Part shown: positions 1 through 11,410 of the stretch, one piece after another
Layout: each line of letters starts with the position of its first letter
Numbering within the stretch: position 1 is the stretch's first letter
The notes under the pieces: generated by a model
The model's input: the letters and a program-made list of their open reading frames with translations, nothing else
Databases searched by the model: none
Told to the model about the DNA's origin: nothing
Source of the DNA: Apostichopus japonicus
Taxonomy: Eukaryota; Echinodermata; Holothuroidea; Aspidochirotida; Stichopodidae
Length of the DNA stretch: 64,000 nt
Direction: 5' to 3'
NCBI RefSeq assembly: GCF_037975245.1
Contig: NC_092572.1
Location: 4,919,501 to 4,983,500 of the forward strand
Made by a program: the position numbers and the translations under genes

Positions 1-194
1 TATTCTAGGTAATAAAACACATCGTTTTTAAACATTTCGTGGTAGCACTAACTTGTCAAATTGTTTCAGTTTGAAAAATCAGTATCAACTTATTTCAACT
101 TGAAACTCCCTTGTAATATTATTTCAGCTTGAAACTAGGCCGTCAAAATATGTTAGCTTGTCAAGTATTGATGAATGACGAAAGGTAGACTTAC

Positions 195-347
195 TAGTTA
201 TCTGCTCTGTTGTATATTCGTTCTTCAAAGTGACTGTCGTTGCCCTGGGTACTTCAGTTGACGCCACTGCGGTTACCTTTGCTATTTGAGGGGTACTATA
301 AATCACAGATGATGTTGTTGGTCCCAGAGTAGTCCTTTTATCCCAAT
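195..347 (-). CDS. Lectin-cluster gene A, Thr/Ser-rich stalk exon
   Basis: Third recognisable exon of a minus-strand gene that continues off the left edge. It is bounded by an acceptor (gcattag) and a strong donor (GTAAGT), is 51 codons long and starts and ends in phase 1. It encodes an Asp followed by a Thr/Ser/Pro/Val-rich stretch (e.g. GPTTSSV, TTVTL, YTTEQIT) with no Cys, as expected for an O-glycosylated stalk. Stalk exons of genes B and D also start with Asp in phase 1. The CTLD exons expected next would lie outside the window, so calling gene A a lectin is inferred from genes B and C. Confidence 0.6.
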
Positions 348-770
348 CTAATGCATGAAAGGAAAATTAGCAACAAACTTCCTTACATTGATCAACTACT
401 GCTACTTACTGTAAGACTATAATACAAGGCTGCGGTATCTTATGATCAAAGAAAAAAGTCATAATCATATCACAATTTGTAGCATTGAGTTTATCAAAGT
501 ATGTCTGTAATTTTCAGTTTTAGTTTCAATTATATTCTAAGTTTGATATTTTCTTAATATGAATTTAGGGGTTTCATCTAATTTGTAGGTGTGATGTTGG
601 TTAAAATATCTCCGTCTCTCCCTCTAGAAAGTTCGTCATCGGAAGATGTAGCGTCATGAATTTTCCTCCCCTTAGTTTTTTCAAGTACACACATTGTCGA
701 ATTCCTTTGTCAAACAAATTGCCATTTAATATAGCAAGTAGATGATATGGTTATGTAACATCCAGCTTAA

Positions 771-1185
771 TATATTAAGCAAGTTACGTACGGTGTGTTT
801 TGCTTGTAGCATTTGAAATAGTCTAAATAGATGTTAAATAGGGAATACGTCACTTTATGTACCTAAAAATAATTTTACTGAAGACACTTAATTATATGGC
901 ATAACTTTGTACATGTAGTAGAGTTCTAAAGGAGAAGCAAGGATAAGGAAAGGAGGAATGGAATGATGGTAAAGGTAATATAACTCTCATCATCAAAAAC
1001 ATCCTATCATAAACCAATCGGATCAGGAAAAGCAACATGATTTTTTTCATTTAGAAAAAAACGCATAATGGTCACTATACAAAAACAACTTAATTCTGCA
1101 ACAATGGGTATTCCCTATTTAACATCTATTTAGACTATTTCAAATGCTACAAGCAAAACACACCGTACGTAACTTGCTTAATATA
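771..1185. mobile_element. Fold-back MITE with perfect 78-bp inverted arms
   Basis: Bases 771-848 and 1108-1185 are exact reverse complements over 78 bases, starting TATATTAAGCAAG, and enclose about 260 bp with no coding capacity. Both ends lie in TA-rich sequence, so a TA or TATA target duplication is possible but cannot be separated from the arms. The identity of the arms implies recent insertion or gene conversion. The superfamily is unknown. Confidence 0.8.
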
Positions 1186-1500
1186 TAGCGGCGGGCAGGG
1201 ACGACGTGCTATTTATGATACTCAATGGGATTATTGTTTGTATAGCAGGATATGATATGCTATTCAGATCCCTGATTTATTCCTTATTAGCCATTATAAG
1301 TTAAAACAAATTAACTTTGATTCTGTGTTTGATACTATGCTGTGTTGATTTCTGGGATGTGGGATGCGCTTGATATTTATTAGGTTCATTTTCATAGAAA
1401 ATTTAACTGTTCTAACTTTCAGTAAAATCCTGTAGAAGTTCCAAAAATAGAGTCATGATATGCCAAATAAAAACCAACGTTGATTAAACTTAACTTCTAT

Positions 1501-1503
<3 letters not shown>

Positions 1504-1558
<55 letters not shown>
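1504..1558. repeat. (TA)n-(TG)n microsatellite
   Basis: About 22 TA dinucleotides followed by a short TG run. Confidence 0.95.
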
Positions 1559-2583
1559 ATGTCCGTTTTTAATCCTTGATATCAAATATGATTAAATTTT
1601 AACATCTCAGTATATCCATATGACATTGGTAAAGGGGAATCGATACAAGACGTTCGCTACCAGTTACTCAATAATATTCGGAACTTTTGCGTTGTCGCTC
1701 ATGGTCATTGAGTAAGTTACACAACAAGTTATTATGAATTGTTAGTGTTTTTCCCTCTTGAGAGACTGCATAATTACGAAACTCGTATTACGGTGTTTTC
1801 TCAATAAAGAAGCCTATAAAGTCTATGATTCCATAACAAGGTCTTACAATTGACATGTTGTAGGATAAGGCTTTGAAATGTCACGATGTGTATATAATAT
1901 TTGATTAGAATTATATATAATATAAATATTCTCATAGTATCGGAGTCGTTGTCAGAAATTGAGAGTTCCTATTATATATTATCAACAAGGTGATGTGTTA
2001 TATCACCTTTCTAATAACGAATTTTATTGATTTGTTTTTACTTGATACGATAACGTTTCTTTCTCTTCTTATTCTACATGACAATAATTGTTGCCAGCAA
2101 TTCACATATAAATGTTACATAAAAGGAAAAAAATCAATAAATGGTGCGCCGTTGTTTTTAGTTGTATAGTGATGTTTTAACATAAAACCTGCTAATTTTA
2201 TTTGTTTTGCATAGTTTTGAGCATATCTCACGCACCTTCTCCGCTTAAAATTCTTTTTCATCGATCATATTTACATGTCATGCTTATTTCCCGGCTTTTT
2301 ATGTTTTGTTTGTTTATAAGTTTGCACATTTTTGTCAACAAATATAAGCCTTTTGATACTTTATAAATCATGTTGGTTTGCAACAGTTCTGTAACTGATA
2401 ACTTTTACATATATCATTAATTTATCATTTTAATGTATTCTGAGATGACCGCCTCTGACAGAATAAGTATTTTGAGTAATTTCATTCTCTCTGCATTATC
2501 GACAAACATATATTACTATACAGTGAGCATTTCTGGCTTTTTTTGTGAAATTATATTCGCAGTAAAATATTTCGAAAACCAAC

Positions 2584-2742
2584 CTTTTGCAGAACTCCTC
2601 AAAACGAAGTTTAACAATATTTTAACAGAATCCGATTTTGCTGACAGCCTCAAAAGTGGACGATCGTCTACAAGGCAACTAGTGCGTCTGAAAATGAAGC
2701 CTGTTTCCGATATTCGTTCATGCAAGTAACATATGTTTCCAC
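2584..2742 (-). CDS. Gene A, Cys-containing exon of unknown domain
   Basis: Internal exon of 159 nt (53 codons) in phase 1-1, acceptor ctttctgtag, donor GTTGGT. It aligns by eye with the gene B exon at 41042-41194: both share ICY-x-H-x-R, then IFR-x-TSC, an acidic/Leu stretch and a closing LLNF. With the signal-peptide exon upstream this would be the N-terminus of the mature protein. Two Cys about 20 residues apart suggest a small disulfide loop. I do not recognise the domain. The low similarity outside the shared motif suggests fast divergence between paralogues. Confidence 0.6.
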
Positions 2743-3206
2743 CTACAGAAAGGAAAAACAAACTAAATAAGCGTAAGCCAGCTTCATGTTACTCTGTTTC
2801 AACTCATTTCTTCACATTCAATTCCGATACTTTTATCCGAGTACCAAGTACTTCCGAGATCTTAGGTTTAGGATAATTAAGTACCATACTTCGGGTATTG
2901 CTCCTTTGAATTCAGATTAACAAAATATCACTATACGAGTACAGTATGTTGGAATTAGAGGACCGAATATGAGTACTTTCTATACAAGTACATTTCGAGT
3001 ACTTAATTTTGATTTCTTCAATATACCATAGTTTTATGATCATTAGTGGTCCCTTGACACCATGGTTAACTATACATGTATGATACTGCTGGGGTAGATT
3101 CTATGAATATAGTGCTGCTATAGAAAATTGTGCAATAAATTGCAAACAAGGATCGAACAATTACGCGGTTTCCTAGCGTAAAATAAGTTTGACATATATG
3201 TCTCTG

Positions 3207-4295
3207 CAGTGGCGGCGGAACCGGGGGGGCTTGGGGGGCTCAGCCCCCCCCCCAATGAAAAAGTTGAGGGGGCAAATGCATGATAAGCCCCCCCAATATT
3301 TACCAAGGCTCCGAAACGTGCATCTGCCCATTTTTCAATGCAAACTTGTCGATCTGTCCGATGCACACGTATACTATATAGGTGTAATAATTTTAGTAAA
3401 TGCTGGGGGACCCTCGGCCCGTCCCCTGGCTATAGACCACATTGTCACCCCAACCGCGTCTTCACGCCCCGTGAAAAGTGGAAGCAGTGAGTGTGAGTAC
3501 CGGTAAGCGCAACACAACTTCGTCTTAGGACAATGACTTGCCTCATTTCAGCCAGTTCTCCAACATCCCCTACTCAGTGGCGGAGCGTCCATACAGTCAG
3601 GGGGGCAGATGCCCCCCCCCCCCCCTGACGGACTCAAATGGACTGCTGGCGCCCTTTTCAGCTTTTCACTACTTTTTACTTATTCGCGATTATTGACTAT
3701 TTTATTGCGCTCTCATCTACCTATTGACATTTGTCATATCCTGTTGGTGTAATTTTCCGACAAAATGGCGACGACACCTATTTATTCTCCGTTTATCTGC
3801 AAATTAGCAAGGTCCGGCAAGGGTCATTTCCTGCAATCTATAGAGTATCTTTACTCAAAAATTTTCTGTACGCTCCGCGCCAACCTGTGGTGGCGCTCCG
3901 CTTAGATAGTGTCGAAAGCGCCCTACAGACCATTCTTGCCCCCCCCCCTGACCAATACCCCTAGCTCCGCAACTGCCCTTACTACACTCAAAACGTCTTT
4001 GCGAGTACACTACGAGTAATAGCTACTCTCTTTAAACACCATCGAATATACAAATTACAATGTTTTTACAGACTTTCTCGTTCAATCTAAGAAATTGCAG
4101 GCTTGAGACCCATATTTTAGGGCTAGGTATTCGCAGCATAAAACACTCGGGATGTGCCGTTTCCGGCCATCTGGGGGTTTGAAAAAAACCAAAATTTTCT
4201 TGTACGCTCCGCGCCAACCGATGGTGGCGCTCCGCTTAGATAGTCTCCACAAATTAGCCCCCCCCCCCAATATTTTTTCCGTTACGCCGCGCCTG
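3207..4295. mobile_element. hAT-type MITE with perfect 8-bp target duplication
   Basis: Starts CAGTGGCGGCGGAA and ends with the rough inverse TTCCGTTACGCCGCGCCTG. The flanking octamer tgtctctg is identical on both sides (3199-3206 and 4296-4303), as for hAT transposition. The interior is C/G-homopolymer-rich and non-coding; ORFs in it are low-complexity translations. A second MITE is nested at 3575-3975. Part of the interior (GTGCCGTTTCCGGCCATCT onward) recurs in the element at 34047. Confidence 0.8.
3575..3975. mobile_element. Nested hAT-type MITE
   Basis: Ends CAGTGGCGGAGC and GCTCCGCAACTG are imperfect inverted repeats. Flanks cccctact (3567-3574) and cccttact (3976-3983) match at 7 of 8 positions. 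It lies wholly inside the MITE 3207-4295, so it inserted later. Confidence 0.75.
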
Positions 4296-5135
4296 TGTCT
4301 CTGTGAGTTCTCGCAAAGAACTCTTCCTGAGTGTTGTCAATCAAGTAAGATTATTTAAACATCCAAGTCCGAGTATTGAATGAAAACACTAGACATGTAA
4401 CTTGTACGCATACTACCCGAGTGCAAAGTACTTTTTGAGCACGTTAATTTATTAAATTTTAAAGTTGTGCCTCGCAGTTCTCATTACCATCTTTGATACA
4501 TTTTCCATTGTCAACTATTGATAACATCACGTGAATATTTACCCAACAATGAACTCCTCCCGCCCCTGGGTAAGAGACAATTCTAAAAATTGCAGAATAC
4601 AAAATAATGAGAAACTGGGTCGCGATTTACATGAATCAAATTTTGGACGTTATTAAACTGACCTTTAATTCAAGAGGGGGGGGGGGGTGTGTTTTAGGAG
4701 GCACTTACAATCCACACTCCAAAAATTAGGCAGCTATTTTAGCCACCATCAGATGAATGTGCACCTTAAAATTTCTCGAGAAATGAACATGTTTAGAGGT
4801 GATGTGTAGGAAAATTTTTACCAATTTATCATGATCTACAAATTGAATAGTTTAGAAAATCGTCATAAACCACTTCAAGTGAGATTGAATTGATACCATG
4901 TTTTGGTTTAAATATTTGCCAAATAGTTTCAGAGTGCAACAAGCTTCGGCAAGAGTGACACGCCACGGCTTTTAAGTATCAGAATTTCCACACAATCAGA
5001 TGGAAATTACAACGTTGAAAGTTTGACAACTAACACACCTAACACCACAATGTTGTGTCCATTAACACTAAATTCACGATTATTTTTACATTGTAAGTCA
5101 TATTCTTAATAATAAATTATTAATAAATGTCTTAC

Positions 5136-5205
5136 CTTCTGTTACACTTGTAAAAAGGAACAGGATAAGAACGAATCCTTCCCTCAATCTCTCTTTCTGT
5201 GTCAT
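5136..5205 (-). CDS. Gene A, signal-peptide exon
   Basis: First coding exon: ATG at 5205, 23 codons plus one base, ending GAAG before the donor GTAAGA (phase 1). The peptide has a charged start (MTQKERLREG) followed by a hydrophobic core (FVLILFLF) and small polar residues, a typical cleavable signal peptide. Phase 1 fits the acceptor of the Cys exon at 2742. No clear TATA box is seen upstream. Gene A is therefore likely secreted. Confidence 0.65.
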
Positions 5206-5640
5206 ATTAATATTCGTTCACAAAGGATAAGGTAGGTTTAATTCGAAAATGTCTAAATATGTTAGAACGTAATATTCATCCCCAGTGAAATCGATCTACA
5301 GAAACTCAGGCAGCCTCAGAAAATGAGTAAAAATGAAAAATAGATAGTAGAGTTAAAGGAAGCACGCAGTAAGGGAGGTCAACCTTTGAATATTTAATGT
5401 TGTAGGTCTCAAGTACGGAGTCTTGGATTTGGCAGGTGAATAATCATAACATTGTAGGTTTGACATGATTTCGTTCTGCTTTTATGTGTGTATGTAGCCA
5501 TAAATATCCTTCATATATGACCTATGTTATATACTGAACGAGTTATTATTTATCTAGCAGGGTAACTGATGGTTAATGATTGCCCCGACTGTGCTGCAGC
5601 GGTCGTGTAATGAAGCACAGCCAAATATACAGTAGCATAA
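5206..5640. other. Upstream region of gene A
   Basis: AT-rich sequence between the start of gene A and the left end of the Harbinger element. I see no gene or clear promoter element. Confidence 0.4.
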
Positions 5641-5800
5641 AGGCCGGTTCATACTTGCTGCGACTGCGCGCAGGCACCCGACAATGCGAATGTCGGATTC
5701 AATGTTCATACTTTGTCAAATTTAAAAAAAAAATGGGTTAAATTTGCGTCCGCGTGTGAAACACACGTGTTACTTGCGTTCATACTTGTTTGAAAAAAAT
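5641..5800. repeat. Putative left end of a Harbinger-type element
   Basis: Begins AGGCCGGTTCATACTTGCTG just upstream of a Harbinger transposase and repeats the core TTCATACTT three times (about 5648, 5704, 5780), like a terminal repeat with subterminal copies. I found no matching inverted copy after 23014, so the right end is missing, diverged or outside what I could recognise. Confidence 0.45.
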
Positions 5801-6354
5801 CGTATACGTACGGCGGTCAAGTGCAAAGTGCATTACTTTTGAGCAATCCTTTTCCTGTAGACCTGTCATTGATTGATTGGTGAAAATGGATGGTATTGAG
5901 AAAATGTTGGTTCTGTCACTACTGTGGGTGGCTCATCATCGACGTCAGCCCAGACCAAAAGGGCGGCGATGGTATATCCGCCCTTTGAATCAGCAAAGAA
6001 GTGAAAAGGGTAAATTCTATGCTCTTATTAATGAAATGAGACTGTATGATGAAGAAATCCACCATCGCTACTCCCGGATGTCGAGGGTTCGCTTTGATGC
6101 TCTTTTGCAAGAAGTGGGACCTCGACTAGTTCATTTTCGAACTCACCGGTATCCCATTAGCCCATATCAACGGTTGGCGTTAACGTTGAGACTGCTAGCA
6201 ACAGGCGACTCACAACAAACTGTTGCAATAAGTGTCACACTGGGAAAGTCAACCGTAAATGGCATATTCAAGGAAACGACAGCCGCGATTTGGAATGCAC
6301 TTCATAATGATGTGTTAAAATTTCCGACGAAGGAATATTGGCAAAGAATTACTA

Positions 6355-6780
6355 CACTGTTAAAAATTTCTGTAAATTTACAGTTAATTCCTGTCGATTT
6401 TTACAGAAAAAGCCGGTTTTCTATATTTACATGTAAACGTCTGTTATTTTAACAGACGTTTTCTGTACAGCAAGTGGTTTACACAAAATTGTAGTATTTT
6501 TCCCTCCAAAGAAAATTTACAGGAAAATCCTGTAAAATTTTCCAGAATATGTCAGTTTTTAATATTTACATGTAAAATTCTGTGATTTTTACAGACGTTT
6601 TATGTTACAGCAAGTGGTTTACAAAAAATTGTAGTATTTTTCCCTCCAATGAAAATTTACAGGATAATTCTGTAAAATTTTCCAGAATATGTCAGTTACA
6701 TGTAAACTTATGTGATTTTTACAGACGTTATATGTGTCATGTACTTTACAGAATAAGTTTTTTTTTTTTTTTGCAATCTA
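6355..6780. repeat. Left subterminal repeat zone of the 14.9-kb element
   Basis: Two to three diverged copies of a unit of about 130 bp containing GTAGTATTTTTCCCTCCA, aaaatttacag and cctgtaaaattttcc, rich in short inverted ACAG/CTGT motifs. Such zones are transposase-binding regions in EnSpm-type elements. Confidence 0.7.
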
Positions 6781-7744
6781 ATGCATGTAAATTGGAATTT
6801 GAAGAGTGTTATACGAAAATATACTTGAAGGTGGAACACGTTACCAATATACAATGGTATACAACAAAATCCATTGTGCAGTAACATTACCGTTTGGCAA
6901 AGAAAAGAATGAAATCCAACCATGAAGCTATTACCGATAGCTCCATGATCCAACCCACAATTACCAGTTAACTTTGTCCCTACAGTCGTTTTCTGCCTTA
7001 GTGTTACATTTGAGCAACAACCCCCAACCCCGTGAGGCTCATCAATGACCCTTAATTATCCAGCGAACGAAACCAATGTGAAAGGTAACTTTGAAGGGTC
7101 TGTAGGTCAAATATGTGAAATCTAACCATTTAGAGTTTTTAGAAACGAATTATTTGTAAATGCCTAACGTGTTAACTAATGAAAACATAATTTTACAATA
7201 GATGGTACTGTTCCAATTGGTTTACCGTTTGTTTTAGGAGTATACAACTTCCGAAATCCTATCAAAACAATAACTGCTGTGAGCTGCCAAGAATACAATG
7301 CCCAGCCTTCAAGATGTAGTCTAATTTATTGTTGTTTTATGTTAACTTGTATTGTCAGTAAAACATGAACCGATGACAATTCCGTGTGCTCAATGTACGA
7401 TCACTGGGTCACACACATGCAGCTATTTATAGCTAAATGGGTCACCGAACGTATCAAAATGTTGTTAAATATGTCTAGTACAGTAAATGTCATTTCATTC
7501 ATCTGAACCGCCCCCCCCTTCAACCCCTCCTCCCATTCGACCCAGCCGGTCTAGCTCGATGATTGGCGTCAACGTGTCTGTAACAGCTATGACGTCTCGC
7601 GCACAGGCGGGAATTCTTTTGATACATTCTGGGCGGCTGCCGTTGGCTTTCCCGGAAAACTTGGCTACAGTCCAGCATGCAGTCACATGACCCAAGTTGG
7701 CGCGCGATGTCAGAACGTCCAGTACATGCTGCGCTGTTCTGTAC
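6781..7744. other. Interior spacer of the 14.9-kb element
   Basis: No coding sequence supported. Short ORFs near 7490-7740 are on the leftward side of the duplicated promoter but show no recognisable domain. Confidence 0.4.
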
Positions 7745-7812
7745 ATTATGACAGAGCCTTATATAGAGAGAGTTGCGACAACTGAAATTTGGGCGCCATT
7801 TTGGGGCCAAAT
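7745..7812 (-). promoter_or_regulatory. Leftward copy of the duplicated TATA promoter
   Basis: On the minus strand it reads TTGGCCCCAAAATGG, then AGTTGTCGCAACTCTCTC, TATATAAGG and CTCTG. It matches, in inverted orientation, the promoter at 10670-10748. It would drive transcription leftward into a region with no recognisable product, so it may be a relic. Confidence 0.6.
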
Positions 7813-8153
7813 GGGCAACATACAGTATGTGTGGGAATGGGCGTTCAGGTGGATAGGGGAATTTTTCGATGGCATTGTAGAAGTGTGAGCGGGATTCTGG
7901 GTTTTATTTTTGGCCCGATAATGTTGTGGTGCTTTTGGGCGCCGAAGCTGTGTAAGTAGGGCGTCGAGTGTCGAACGGGAGGGGGGGGGGGGAGGGATTG
8001 GCTGCGCTCAAGTTCAAGGGGATGAGGTTGGCACATTTGGAAGTCCAAATTCAACAGTTGATATTCTGGTACGGTAAAATTGTACTATGACTGGTTATAT
8101 ATCATATTGTAACACATATTGCACAGTTGCGGAATAATGTACATTCTTCCATT

Positions 8154-8317
8154 GTTGCCATGGTAACCAAACAAAGCCTGTGATTGGTCAAAATTGGGAT
8201 TAACTGTAACTTGAGCTAGCAATGGCTGATGAAGTTGATATTTGGACATGTGACTGGTACTGACATGGTGCACAGAATCATGAAGCTAGGTCTTTGAAAA
8301 TTGGTTGCTATGGTAAC
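8154..8317. promoter_or_regulatory. Two X-box (RFX-type) motifs
   Basis: GTTGCCATGGTAAC at 8154-8167 is a perfect palindrome matching the RFX X-box consensus. GTTGCTATGGTAAC at 8304-8317 differs by one base. Inverted CCAAT-type motifs (gattggtc near 8184, gaccaatc near 8323) accompany them. They lie in transposon interior, so host function is unproven. Confidence 0.4.
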
Positions 8318-8344
8318 TAAATGGACCAATCACATCAGGCTTGG

Positions 8345-8480
8345 GGCGATTACATCTGAATGTAATCGATTACGATTACTTGAGAATGTATGATTACGAT
8401 TACGATTACAGCCTAAAGTTGAAGTAATCGATTACGATTACATTGTAATGTAATCGTGATTACAATCATGATTACATTGT
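8345..8480. repeat. GATTAC/ATCGATTAC-rich array
   Basis: Dense, irregular repeats of gattac and gtaatcgattac with internal palindromes over about 130 bp. It has no coding sense and looks like a degenerate tandem array. Confidence 0.8.
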
Positions 8481-9781
8481 GGTTACTTGCACAATCCTCT
8501 GCATATCTGTTTAATATAACTCTCTGCCGGGAAATAGGGCAATGAAAAAGGGCAAGGGAAGGGCATTTACAGTATATACGGACAAAATTTTGGAAGTATA
8601 TCTACAATTCCTACCAGGCATTACACATTTATGCCTTAACACGTTTAAGATGTGTAACCCATAAGTCCAGTAAAAAATACAATTTAAACAGACAAAGAGT
8701 AAACAGACAAATACTAAAGTAAAACAAATGAAGATTTTCATGCAACACTATATTTTGTAAACTAATAATTTCTGCATAGCAGCAAAACTAAAAACTGTTT
8801 TACATTATAACACCAAAATAAAACTAAACAGCTTTGAAATGGGGCATTCCACAGTACATGGGACATGGAAGGCCAAAATAAAAGTAAATTATTTTCATCA
8901 AAAAGTGGTCAACTCTGGTAAAGCAAATTCTGATCCACCAAAATACTTAATTTTGAACAGAATAATTAGAGAAGTTTTCTTTGGGGGGGGGTTGCTGGGG
9001 GGGTGAGTTGCACGCCAACCATGGTAAAATGCTAGGCCTAGGCTCAGTCAAATTGAATTTCCTGGGTTATGCCCTCTTTTGCTTGGAACTGCCCGGTTGT
9101 AAGAATATGAATTAGGATCTGTATACCGTACCTATGTACCTATGTATGACATGGACAAACATGATTCCTGAGCCTAATTTGGCCTATGGTTTTCAGTTGA
9201 CTCTGTTAGTTTTACCTGCTATCCTCTAACAGGACACAATGTTCTAGGAAATATTTTTACCTAGCCTACAGTGATATTTTAGTAACCTAATTTTTCAATA
9301 TTATTTCATAAAAGATAGTGGAGTTCTGGACCAGTTCAATTCAAATCATCATGTGCAAAGCAGAATGATTAATCATTTCAATGTTCTGCCAGATCGCCAC
9401 CCAAATTTTCATAAATAATAATCCGAACAAGCTCATGACTCAATGGAGCCAAGCAGTTTTTCATTAGGGGGCTAGGCTAGCCCTTGGTGATTTGTATTGC
9501 ACACTGTGCTTCTTTGATCCCCGATTTGTCTTGCCACGCTGGAGCCTTCAATTTAAGGAATATACCCACTAAACTTTGCAGAGATATTTTCATGCACCTT
9601 ATAACAGATCTCATCCCAACATCGCAACTTTCTTGATCAGAATGCGTGTATGTACACTGCACAGTGCACCATACATAGCTGTAAGGACTGTGTGGTGTAA
9701 CCCACAGTCCTGGTTATCAGGGATGTAAGTGCAGCCAAAAAAAACCCGGAAAACTATTCGCAGAAACCGGGGGAATGTCGT

Positions 9782-9920
9782 CCTAACGCATCCTACTCCT
9801 AGCTCTGAATACTTACGCACTATCGTTATGTTAGGCTAGCTCAAAAGTATTAGCGCTCTAACACATCATACCCCTAGTTCTGACTACTTACACACTATCG
9901 TTATGTTAGGCTAGCTCCAA
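9782..9920. repeat. Two-copy tandem repeat of about 75 bp
   Basis: The sequence ending ACTATCGTTATGTTAGGCTA occurs twice about 75 bp apart, with upstream halves (cctagctctgaatactta versus cctagttctgactactta) also related. Confidence 0.8.
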
Positions 9921-10441
9921 GTAACGAATACGTCGCAGCGAAATCCGGAATAAAAAACAGTCTCACATTTCGATCACGAATATCGACTATCATATGCGTA
10001 TCCCGTAGATTTAGCCGCTCACAAATATCACAAGCGTTATTTCCGAAACTTACGTCGAGCACCAGCAGTTACGAAACAACGTGAATTAGGCAAGGTTTTT
10101 CAACGACAGAAATGAGCTATGGCGATTTGAAGTTCGCACGTACGCAACGATGTTCACATGGCACACACAATGTTGTACAGTGCAAAGCGATGTGTAACAG
10201 GAAAAGGTATTTTGGTTGATCGATGAGTGAAAATTGAAGTTAGCTTGCTGCAACGGGCCAGGCATTTTTGCCGCGTTGTGTATTTGATATTTGTACAATT
10301 TTGTGGAACTTTATTGGAATTAAAAAAAAAACCGGATTTCCGTAAAAATACGGTAGACTTACATCCCTGTGGTTATGGACTAGGCTAGGCCTAGTGTTAC
10401 GAATCTTAGTTCATTGTACTAGGCCTAGGTGAAGTACTCAC

Positions 10442-10594
10442 ATCACAAAGTTTGTGATTGAAGTTCGCCTTCCAGTGAAGCCTGTTTACTTTTGCCTCCC
10501 ATGTTTTCCTCCTATCTAGGTTTGTTGGGAATCTGAAAAGTTTTGAACCATTTTCGGGACGATTTGAACAGCTCCACGCTGTACAGCCAGGCAT
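10442..10594 (-). CDS. THAP-type zinc finger exon
   Basis: Reads MPGCTAW-SCSNRP, then LFRFPTNLDRRKTWEAKVNR, and ends HKLCD directly at a strong donor (GTGAGT, phase 0). This is the front of a THAP domain: Cys4 and Cys9, the FP motif, the Trp and the third Cys. The final His of the C2CH set would be on the next exon, which I could not find. The upstream ATG at 10672 is in frame, but the Met before PGC matches usual THAP starts. It diverges from the transposase promoter on the opposite strand. THAP domains bind DNA and occur in transposons; here it may bind element ends. The gene is incomplete as seen. Confidence 0.65.
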
Positions 10595-10669
10595 TTTGTG
10601 ATGGCAGCGCAGAAGTTGACTGCTCGAACGTACGTTGTTGTCGATCATACGGCCAGAATTAGTTGGCCC

Positions 10670-10748
10670 CAAAATGGTGCCATGAGGTCACGTGATCGAA
10701 AATTCCGGGACCCGAGTTGTCGCAACTCTCTCTATATAAGGCTCTGCA
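10670..10748 (+). promoter_or_regulatory. Promoter of the element's transposase gene
   Basis: Contains TTGGCCCCAAAATGG, GTTGTCGCAACTCTCTC and a TATA box (TATATAAGG, about 10732-10740), followed by a non-coding exon 1 ending at donor GTGAGT after 10922. The same block is present inverted at 7745-7812. The THAP exon starts just to the left on the opposite strand, so this may be a bidirectional promoter. Confidence 0.65.
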
Positions 10749-11410
10749 TTATGATTGATCGCATCTCGCATTAACGTACGTATGAAGTGTATAGATTGCA
10801 CAATACAATACTACAGCGCTTCAAAGTACGTCGACACGAGAGGAAAACAACTGCCGTTGCTGTCCAGTAGGCTACGCACATTTCCACACCAGAACAGGAC
10901 TTCATTGAGTACTTCGTCAGACGTGAGTGGTAAATTTATTTTAACCATATGCCACATTTGCATTATTATAATCAACAAAACAACTTTGAAAGCCTGTCAT
11001 AACAAAAAGTTAGTTTATATTTTAGTTCTTACCGTAGGGCCTAGCCTAGTACTACCGTTAGTTTGCCTATAACGTAGACCAGACGAACGATAATTAAGAG
11101 TTAGACTATCACTATAGTAACACTGGCGCTGTATTAGACTACCTATCGTCACCCTACCGTGCATTTTGATATGTGCGTGTGAAGCTTAGCCTTGCTTCAT
11201 GCTGTTTAGGTTAATATGATTTAAGGGTGGGTACATTGTAACTTGTAAGTTAATTGGTGCTGGTAGCCTACATACATGGATGATATTGGCTCTCATCTGG
11301 CATGTAATATGCAGTCTTTAGATTAGCCAAGGTTAATTAGACTTTTAGAACATGGCTGAATTTGAAAAGGCATAATTCATGTCTCTTTCAAATTATCAAT
11401 AGTGAAGCAG

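Larger units (their letters stand above)
348..2583 (-). other. Intron of gene A
   Basis: Intron between the stalk exon and the Cys exon of gene A. It contains a fold-back MITE with 78-bp arms and a TA/TG microsatellite. I see no further coding exon here. Confidence 0.5.
2743..5135 (-). other. Intron 1 of gene A
   Basis: Holds the nested hAT-type MITEs at 3207-4295 and a poly-G tract near 4675-4688. No other gene is supported. Confidence 0.5.

Noticed and set aside
3118-3506. Open frames on both strands in the poly-C/poly-G region
   Set aside because: They are translations of homopolymer-rich MITE sequence, with no domain and no splice support.
5877-6452. Domesticated HARBI1 host gene
   Set aside because: Nearby terminal-repeat-like sequence, a frameshift and a premature stop favour an ordinary decayed transposon copy.
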